From Chryseobacterium indologenes (GTDB lineage Bacteria > Bacteroidota > Bacteroidia > Flavobacteriales > Weeksellaceae), in assembly GCF_002025665.1 (NCBI RefSeq), contig NZ_CP018786.1, positions 2,232,001-2,296,000 on the forward strand: a stretch of DNA of 64,000 nt. Direction: 5' to 3'. The translations under genes were made by a program, and so were the position numbers. Every line of letters starts with the position of its first letter. Position 1 is the first letter of the stretch. The notes under the pieces were generated by a model. That model did no database searches. It saw only the letters and a list, made by a program, of their open reading frames with translations, and was not told the DNA's origin. Shown here piece by piece: positions 59,601 to 64,000 of this stretch.

Positions 59601-59760
59601 AGCAGTAGGTAACAGATCTATCGCTACGGGTGCGGCAATCGGACTATTGATAGGAACTGTTTTGGGATTATTTGTAATTCCGGTTCTGTATGTGATTTTT
59701 GAAACACTGCAGGAAAAAATTAAGCCTATCAAAAAAGAAGATATCAATTTAGCAGAATAA
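56614..59760 (+). CDS. RND efflux transporter (HAE1/AcrB type)
   Basis: A 1048-residue pump, full length for HAE1. Twelve spans and two big periplasmic loops are present; proton-relay residues are in VVDDAIVVVEAVH (the Asp pair in TM4) and LLAKNAILIVEFAV (Lys in TM10). SLPVTQYPDIAPPTVSVSANYTG (in part PVTQYPDIAPPTVSVSA) is the typical porter start. Likely exports hydrophobic drugs, dyes or detergents. It overlaps the adaptor gene by one base and is followed by the outer-membrane factor gene after 95 bases. Confidence 0.96.
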   Translation: MIKNFINRPVLSTVISILIVILGVLGLISLPVTQYPDIAPPTVSVSANYTGANAETVMKSVVVPLEEQINGVEGMDYITSSAGNDGSAQIQVFFKQGIDPDIAAVNVQNRVARATPLLPSEVTRSGVVTQKQQTSALMYMSFYSENKDLDDVYLQNFLNINIIPNLKRVNGVGDANVFGGKNYSMRIWLDPAKMAAYSVTPTDVTNAINEQSREAAAGSIGQNSGSSFEYIIKYVGKFNDKEQYDNIIIKSLANGQNLMLKDVAKVELAGQSYTGIGENGNNPSISMGIFQTPGSNAQEIIKNIKAYLKSAEGTFPKGVKYTFNFDTNEFLEASIEKVVHTLIEAFILVFIVVYIFLQDFRSTLIPAIAVPVSIVGAFFFLNLFGYSLNLLTLFALVLAIGIVVDDAIVVVEAVHAKMEHGISDAKKATVEAMDEITGAIISITLVMAAVFIPVTFITGPTGVFYQQFGITLIIAIIISAINALTLSPVLCSLFLKPHAEHHKEYQSLNLLQKFFYKFNIAFKTTTERYGRGFVFLLRHKWVTLIIFAVTGGILFWASSSMKKGFVPTEDRGIIFTDVQLPPGASMERTYNALKTLQAKALKVPGVQNVTISTGRGFLSGNGSNNGLAFVKLKPFEERKKDGQTSEDITKKLFGIVGSVPDAKVVFFQPPSVPGFGNSAGFEMVLLDKSGGEYADLDAKTNEFIGKLMQRPEIQFAQTSFNTKYPQYQMEINVPLSKQLGVSVNDILATMQGYIGGIYTADFTKYGKQFRVMVQALPENRKNIDNLNQLYVRTGSGIMTPISQFVTLTKAYGPQSVSRYNLFTSVKVTGANSDGYSSGDAIAAVQQVADETLNQNYAVEFTGLTREELNSGSQTLLIFGLSLIFVYFILSAQYESYILPLIVIISLPLGVMGAYFGQKIMGLENNIYFQIALIMLVGLLAKNAILIVEFAVQRRHHGETIVMSAINAAKARVRPILMTSFAFIFGLLPLVLASGIGAVGNRSIATGAAIGLLIGTVLGLFVIPVLYVIFETLQEKIKPIKKEDINLAE

Positions 59761-59777
59761 AATTAATTAGAGAAGTT

Positions 59778-59846
59778 AGAAGTTAGATATTTAGAAATTA
59801 GTCTAAAGCTCTATCTAACTTCTGGCCTCTAACATCTAATTTCTAA
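59778..59846. repeat. interlocked inverted repeats between pump and channel genes
   Basis: AGAAGTTAGATA (59778-59789) pairs with TATCTAACTTCT (59812-59823), and TTAGAAATTAG (59791-59801) pairs with CTAATTTCTAA (59836-59846). All arms are perfect. The arrangement is interlocked rather than nested and built from GTTAGA/TTAGAAA words; it fills most of the 95-base gap. It may be a dispersed repeat or modulate expression of the channel gene. Confidence 0.65.
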
Positions 59847-59855
59847 TTTTTTATA

Positions 59856-61271
59856 ATGAAGAGTTTATTAAACATCATAAAAGGAATCACTTTTTCAGTT
59901 TTCATACTCGGTGCCATTTCATCCTGTATGGCAAGAAAAGAATATGAAAGACCGAAGAATGTTGTAGACGAAAAGCTGTTCCGTACGGATATGCTTCCTT
60001 CGGACAGTGCCAGTATTGCAAATATTTCTTGGAAAGAGATATTCACTGATCCTATATTGCAGGGACATATTTCTAAGGCACTGGAGAACAATCTTGATAT
60101 CAGAATTGCTTTGGAAAGTATTAATTCTGCGGAAGCATATCTTAAACAAAGCAAAGCAGCCTACCAGCCTACTGTTTCCATAGGACCCAACTATACATTT
60201 CAGACACAGTCTATCAATACACAGTTCGGACAGATTATCGGATCAAGACGTTATGTGAACCAGTTTGACATTACGGCAAGTATCGGATGGGAAGCGGATA
60301 TCTGGGGTAAATTAAAAGCACAGGAGAAAGCACAACTGGCTACTTATTTAGGAACTGTTGCAGCGCATAAAGCTGTTAAAAGTAGTTTGGTGTCTTCCAT
60401 CGCTTCTGCATATTATCAATTGTTGACATTTGATGCACAGAAGAGAATTATTTCAGAAACCATTGCGGTAAGAGAGAAAAACCTTGAAGCAACTAAGGCT
60501 TTAAAAACTTCCGGAACAGTTACTGAAGTAGCAGTACAGCAAAGTGAGGCTCTTGTTTTCAATGCCAAATCATTACTGATTGATATTGATACACAGATCC
60601 AATTGCTTGAAAATACCATGAGTCTTCTGATGGGAGAGCCTTCTCATTCTATCGAAAGATCTACATTGGAAGGGCAAAAACTTCCAATCGATTTGAAATT
60701 AGGTTATCCTACTCAACTTCTGGCCAACCGTCCGGATGTTATGAGAGCAGAGTATAACTTAATGAATGCTTTTGAGCTGACCAATGCTGCGAAAGCCCAG
60801 TTTTATCCAACTTTAAAACTGACAGGAAGCGGAGGAGTACAGTCGGTAGATATTGACCACTTATTCAGTGTAAATTCATTGTTTGCAAACGTAGTAGCAG
60901 GATTGGCTCAACCGATTTTAAATAAGAGACAGATTCAGACCAACTATGACGTAAGTCTTGCCAATAAAGAAACGGCTTATCTCAACTTCAGAAAAACAGT
61001 TCTGACTGCCGGAAAAGAAGTTTCGGATGCCATCAGAGTTTTCTCTGTTCAGGATTCATTTATTGAATTGAAGCAACATGAGTTGGATGCCTACAAAAAA
61101 TCGGTTGACTATTCCCAGGAATTAGTGAACTATGGTATGGCTAACTATCTTGAAGTATTGAATGCAAGTGTGAATTCATTGAATGCAGAGCTTAACATTT
61201 CCAATGCAAGATACAGTAAAATGAAAGCAGCCGTAGAGCTTTATCAGGCTTTAGGAGGAGGCTGGAAATAA
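59856..61271 (+). CDS. TolC/NodT-family outer-membrane efflux lipoprotein
   Basis: A 471-residue channel with lipobox GAISSCMARKEY (Cys24). Typical NodT segments are WKEIFTDPILQGHISKALENN, ASIGWEADIWGKLKAQEKAQ, LLANRPDVMRAEYNLMNAFE and NLEVLNA-like NYLEVLNASVNSLNAELN. It is the exit duct of the RND pump encoded upstream. The gene ends the four-gene efflux operon and is followed by a strong terminator. Confidence 0.94.
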   Translation: MKSLLNIIKGITFSVFILGAISSCMARKEYERPKNVVDEKLFRTDMLPSDSASIANISWKEIFTDPILQGHISKALENNLDIRIALESINSAEAYLKQSKAAYQPTVSIGPNYTFQTQSINTQFGQIIGSRRYVNQFDITASIGWEADIWGKLKAQEKAQLATYLGTVAAHKAVKSSLVSSIASAYYQLLTFDAQKRIISETIAVREKNLEATKALKTSGTVTEVAVQQSEALVFNAKSLLIDIDTQIQLLENTMSLLMGEPSHSIERSTLEGQKLPIDLKLGYPTQLLANRPDVMRAEYNLMNAFELTNAAKAQFYPTLKLTGSGGVQSVDIDHLFSVNSLFANVVAGLAQPILNKRQIQTNYDVSLANKETAYLNFRKTVLTAGKEVSDAIRVFSVQDSFIELKQHELDAYKKSVDYSQELVNYGMANYLEVLNASVNSLNAELNISNARYSKMKAAVELYQALGGGWK

Positions 61272-61295
61272 CCATATTCAGCAATGTAATATCAT

Positions 61296-61326
61296 AAAAA
61301 CGTATGTCAGGAATGGCATACGTTTT
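61296..61326 (+). terminator. terminator of the efflux operon
   Basis: AAAAACGTATG (61296-61306) pairs with CATACGTTTTT (61317-61327) and a T run continues. Confidence 0.9.
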
Positions 61327-61388
61327 TTTTGATTATTGATCATGCTAAAATTATTTAATAGGTAAAATCAATTTGTATATATGTATTC

Positions 61389-61403
61389 AACTACGTAGTT
61401 TTG
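61389..61403 (+). promoter_or_regulatory. palindromic operator overlapping the -7 box of the GNAT-MarR operon
   Basis: AACTACGTAGTT (61389-61400) is a perfect 12-base palindrome. TAGTTTTG (61396-61403) matches TAnnTTTG and shares its right half. A repressor bound here would cover the -7 box. The MarR protein is the second gene of this operon. Confidence 0.75.
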
Positions 61404-61423
61404 TACTTTAAAATATAAATACT

Positions 61424-61912
61424 ATGAAATTAGAGATACAACCCATAGGAAATTCTTATTCAGAGCAGGCCATTGATCTGATTTTGACGATTCAGCAGAA
61501 AGAGTTTAATATTCCGATTACTATTAAAGATCAACCTGACCTTCTGCAGATAGAAAGTTTTTACACGGAAGCCGGAGGTAACTTTTGGGGTGCTTTTGTA
61601 GATGGTGAGCTGGTGGGTTCTATAGCATTGGTTAAATTTGACGACAGGGCAGGAGCCATCAGAAAAATGTTTGTGAAAAAGGAATTCAGAGGAAAAGAAC
61701 TGAATATTGCGCAGGAATTATTGGAAGTTTTAATTTCTTTCTGTCGCGAAAACAGAATTGATGATTTATATTTGGGAACCATAACGGTACTGAAAGCAGC
61801 CCAGCGTTTCTATGAAAGGAATGAATTTGTAAAGATTGAAAAAAGCGATCTTCCTGTTAAATTTCCTTTGATGAGTGCTGATGATGTTTTTTACCACTTA
61901 AATCTTGACTGA
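61424..61912 (+). CDS. GNAT-family N-acetyltransferase
   Basis: A 162-residue acetyltransferase: FWGAFVDGELVGSIALVKF, then AGAIRKMFVKKEFRGKELNIAQELL with the acetyl-CoA loop in degenerate form (FRGKELN), and LGTITVLKAAQRFYERNEF. It resembles the enzymes commonly fused to or paired with MarR regulators; the next gene is such a regulator three bases downstream. Substrate unknown. Confidence 0.9.
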   Translation: MKLEIQPIGNSYSEQAIDLILTIQQKEFNIPITIKDQPDLLQIESFYTEAGGNFWGAFVDGELVGSIALVKFDDRAGAIRKMFVKKEFRGKELNIAQELLEVLISFCRENRIDDLYLGTITVLKAAQRFYERNEFVKIEKSDLPVKFPLMSADDVFYHLNLD

Positions 61913-61914
61913 AT

Positions 61915-62397
61915 ATGAATGTAATCAACGAAGCAGGAATTCTTGCCATATCCACCAGACTGCACCGCCTCAGTGAACAATTGAGGAAAGATGGAGCATT
62001 GATCTATAAAGCATTCGGAATTGATTTCGAATTGAAATGGTTTCCGGTAATTTTCACCATTTATAAAAAAGAAATAGCAAGCGTTGTTGAAATTGCCAAT
62101 GAAATAGGGTATACCCATCCATCTACAATAACCCTGCTCAAAGAACTGGAAAAACAGGAATTGATCCAATGGGAAAAAGATAAGCAGGATGAACGAAAAA
62201 GACTGTTTAAACTGACTTCAAAAGGGAACGATCTTATTGAAAAAATGAAACCTGTTTGGGAACTGATGGCTCAGATTTTAGGGGATATTGCAGACAATAA
62301 AAACAATCTGCTGACTGCTATTGATGAAGCAGAAGAGAAAATTGCCAATCAGTCTTTTTATCAGAGAGCATTGCAGGTGAAGAACTCGAAAAAATAA
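61915..62397 (+). CDS. MarR-family regulator
   Basis: A 160-residue winged-helix protein: LSEQLRKDGALIYKAFGIDFE, recognition helix in IGYTHPSTITLLKELEKQ and wing WEKDKQDERKRLFKLTSKG. It lies three bases after the GNAT gene, so both are made from the palindrome-bearing promoter at 61389. Likely autorepressor. Its stop codon is one base away from the stop of the convergent frameshifted gene, with no terminator between them. Confidence 0.9.
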   Translation: MNVINEAGILAISTRLHRLSEQLRKDGALIYKAFGIDFELKWFPVIFTIYKKEIASVVEIANEIGYTHPSTITLLKELEKQELIQWEKDKQDERKRLFKLTSKGNDLIEKMKPVWELMAQILGDIADNKNNLLTAIDEAEEKIANQSFYQRALQVKNSKK

Positions 62398-62398
62398 T

Positions 62399-63026
62399 TT
62401 ATTCTGTTATGATGTCAAGTGGATCTCTTACTGGCATGATACTTTTTAAATATTCTTTATCTTCTGCAGTTAACTCAGCTATACCCAGTGCAATATCTTC
62501 CCATGCTTTTTCGTCCTGACGTGTAAGGACAAATTCAATGGATTGAATTTTAGGTTTTTTATTAAGACCCAATATTCTTAAATCTATTCTTTGTCCTTCT
62601 TTTATTTTGCTTTCTTCAATTTGTCCTATTAAAAAAAAATCTTCCTGTAACTTGAAATGTATTACTGAGCTTAAACTGAGCAGCAGTTAAATGATGCCAG
62701 TTATATCCACAATATCTGCATTGTTTTGCACGTGGAGTACGGGCGAGTTTGTGGCATTTAGGACAATTGTTGAAAAAAACTTTTTCAGGAGTTTCTGCCA
62801 TTATCCGGGTTACAACATTTTGTTCAAAAACTTCATGTCCATGTTCTAATAGTTGTATGACTTCAGGATCAGAATTTATCCAGCCCCGCTTTATCATTGC
62901 ATTTCTTATATGCTCACTTTCAGAACTCTTCAAAGTATACATATGATGATTCAGTGCTAATGCTTCGTCCCTGGTCATTAATTTCCCAAAATATCTGATA
63001 ATATAATTTATAGTTTCTGTGTCCAT
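62399..63026 (-). pseudogene. zinc-ribbon protein gene split by a frameshift in an A9 tract
   Basis: Minus-strand translation from ATG 63026 gives 129 good residues to the T9 run (plus-strand A9, 62631-62639), including a zinc ribbon CPKCHKLARTPRAKQCRYCG, then ends after a few odd residues at 62616. Reading eight instead of nine T continues for about 79 more codons (IGQIEESKIKEGQRIDL, SIEFVLTRQDEKAWED) to TAA 62399-62401. The junction becomes VTGRFFLIGQIEE, a beta-barrel-like stretch. The full protein would be about 208 residues, function unknown. It may be a true frameshift mutation, a slippage-expressed gene or an assembly error. Confidence 0.82.
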
Positions 63027-63196
63027 ATCTAAGTAAAAAAAGTAAAACCTTTTAATGATTTAGTTTGTCTAATTTATCATTTATTTCTTTAAAATAGCCT
63101 TATATTATGGAATGTGATAATTAAGAAATAGAAATTTAATACTGACAAACTATTGTCATTAAAGTAAGTTAATTTTACATCAATAAAAGAAAAGCT

Positions 63197-63778
63197 ATGG
63201 GAGAAATTGCATACAAACACACCTTCTGTGTCAATACACAGGAAGAATGGAGGCAATGGCTGGAAGAGAATCATCATATAGAGCAGTCTGTATGGCTTAT
63301 CTGTAATACCAGAAAATCAAATTTACCCATTGTTCATTGGACGGATCTGGTAGATGAAGCCCTTTGTTTTGGCTGGATTGACAGTACGAGAAAAACCATA
63401 GACAAAGGTTCGTTTATGCAGTTATTCAGCAGACGGAAGCCGAAGAGTACCTGGTCCAAAATTAATAAAGATAAGGTTCAGAAGCTGATAGAAAATAATC
63501 TGATGACCAAAGCAGGATTTGAAACGATCAGAATTGCAAAAGAGAATGGCTCGTGGAATATTTTGGATTCGGTAGAAGACCTTACCATTCCTGATGACCT
63601 GAGTGAAGCATTTAAACTGCATGAAGGCTCCGAAATCTATTTTCTAAGCTTGAGTAAATCTATAAAAAAAATGCTGCTTCAATGGATTGTACTTGCCAAA
63701 AGACCTGAAACCAGAAAAAATCGTATTGATGAAATAGCCAGACAGGCTGCTCAGAATAAAAAACCTAAAAATTTTTAA
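63197..63778 (+). CDS. YdeI/OmpD-associated family protein
   Basis: A 193-residue protein typical of the YdeI (OmdA) family: WRQWLEENHHIEQSVWLICN, VDEALCFGWIDSTRKTID, FMQLFSRRKPKSTWSKINK and a C-terminal helical part (WIVLAKRPETRKNRIDEIAR). Homologues are named for resistance to bacteriocins or peptides, but biochemistry is unknown. Cytosolic; monocistronic with a strong terminator. Confidence 0.9.
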   Translation: MGEIAYKHTFCVNTQEEWRQWLEENHHIEQSVWLICNTRKSNLPIVHWTDLVDEALCFGWIDSTRKTIDKGSFMQLFSRRKPKSTWSKINKDKVQKLIENNLMTKAGFETIRIAKENGSWNILDSVEDLTIPDDLSEAFKLHEGSEIYFLSLSKSIKKMLLQWIVLAKRPETRKNRIDEIARQAAQNKKPKNF

Positions 63779-63827
63779 GCTGTAAAAAGATAGAACATTA
63801 TTTTTGACACTTATGTTTAAAAATAAG

Positions 63828-63858
63828 AAAAGGCTGTCCAAAAATGAGACAGCCTTTT
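63828..63858. terminator. bidirectional terminator
   Basis: AAAAGGCTGTC (63828-63838) pairs with GACAGCCTTTT (63848-63858) between two convergent genes. Confidence 0.9.
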
Positions 63859-63887
63859 CAATTGATTCATTATTAAAATATATTATC

Positions 63888-64000
63888 TTAGAATCTCAAA
63901 GTGGCTGCAACAGACCAGGTTCTTCCAAAACCAAGGAATCCTGTATTGCCGTCTGCAACACCCTGATAAACTCTGCCAGCTTCCTGATACGTTTTTCCGG
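63888..64000 (-). CDS. C-terminus of a TonB-dependent receptor or similar barrel (partial)
   Basis: The minus strand enters from the right edge and stops at TAA (63888-63890). The 36 visible residues end GFGRTWSVAATLRF. Ending in an aromatic Phe after alternating polar and hydrophobic residues is typical of an outer-membrane barrel, and GRTWSVAATLRF closely resembles TonB-dependent receptor ends. The rest is outside the window. Confidence 0.75.
   Translation of the reverse strand, partial: GKTYQEAGRVYQGVADGNTGFLGFGRTWSVAATLRF

Overview
The window looks like a piece of chromosome from a Flavobacteriia bacterium, most likely Chryseobacterium or a close Weeksellaceae relative. The DNA is AT-rich, genes start without clear Shine-Dalgarno sites, and many have the Bacteroidota -7 box TAnnTTTG just upstream. 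Clade-typical proteins are present: PorQ of the type IX secretion system, the lipoprotein TamL, DUF2490 outer-membrane proteins, an ABC-less RND pump operon with lipoprotein adaptor, and L-lysine 6-transaminase. The genus assignment is inference from protein style, not from a marker gene; no rRNA or tRNA gene was seen.

Layout. 1-1100: tail of a CheR-like/CheB/response-regulator signalling operon. 1.1-9.2 kb: small hypothetical protein, S41 peptidase, epoxide-hydrolase-like enzyme, NAD(P)-binding protein, Tam-like methyltransferase and uvrA. 9.2-13.7 kb: a possible small transcript, a TonB-dependent receptor, a DUF2490 barrel, an HD hydrolase, YegP and a secreted protein. 13.8-20.9 kb: a leftward beta-oxidation operon (MarR, FadB, FadA, acyl-CoA dehydrogenase) with two extra single-gene insertions, a Y1/HUH transposase framed by hairpins and a four-helix-bundle gene framed by AT-rich inverted repeats. 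20.9-25.9 kb: an iron-type ABC transporter split by a GxxExxY nuclease-fold gene inside a repeat-bounded cassette, then a thioredoxin lipoprotein, a flavin/2Fe-2S reductase and a SanA-like protein. 25.9-36 kb: tamL and an RNA methyltransferase head to head, a YtxH/DUF1469 stress-type cluster, cmk, porQ, pyrH, a lipase and frr. 36-45 kb: KAS III-like enzyme, lipoproteins, LptF/G permease, LolA, FtsK, cysteine hydrolase, Crp-like regulator. 45-54 kb: CcsBA, tandem repeats, SPFH/Arc pair, a small membrane protein, and a two-enzyme lysine-to-aminoadipate route. 54-64 kb: GNAT, a GbsR/MarR-controlled RND efflux operon, a GNAT-MarR operon, a frameshifted zinc-ribbon gene, a YdeI-like protein and the end of a TonB-type receptor.

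The most unusual content is not a large island but small insertions inside ordinary operons: (i) the hairpin-bounded transposase at 17.2-17.8 kb, (ii) the GxxExxY cassette at 21.84-22.57 kb, whose terminal repeat recurs as a gene-less copy at 44.3-44.5 kb, (iii) the four-helix-bundle gene at 15.6-16.0 kb. Other points worth a second look are a second copy of the FtsK C-terminal peptide LEQFLEDLR beyond a neighbouring lipoprotein gene, a regulatory block shared by the cysteine-hydrolase and Crp-like genes, twin ATGCATGCAT palindromes at the fad operon promoter, an inverted pair of consensus DnaA boxes, and a gene broken in an A9 tract.

Limits: all calls are by eye from translated sequence and motifs. 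Promoter boxes are short and will occur by chance; only those close to a start codon are listed.
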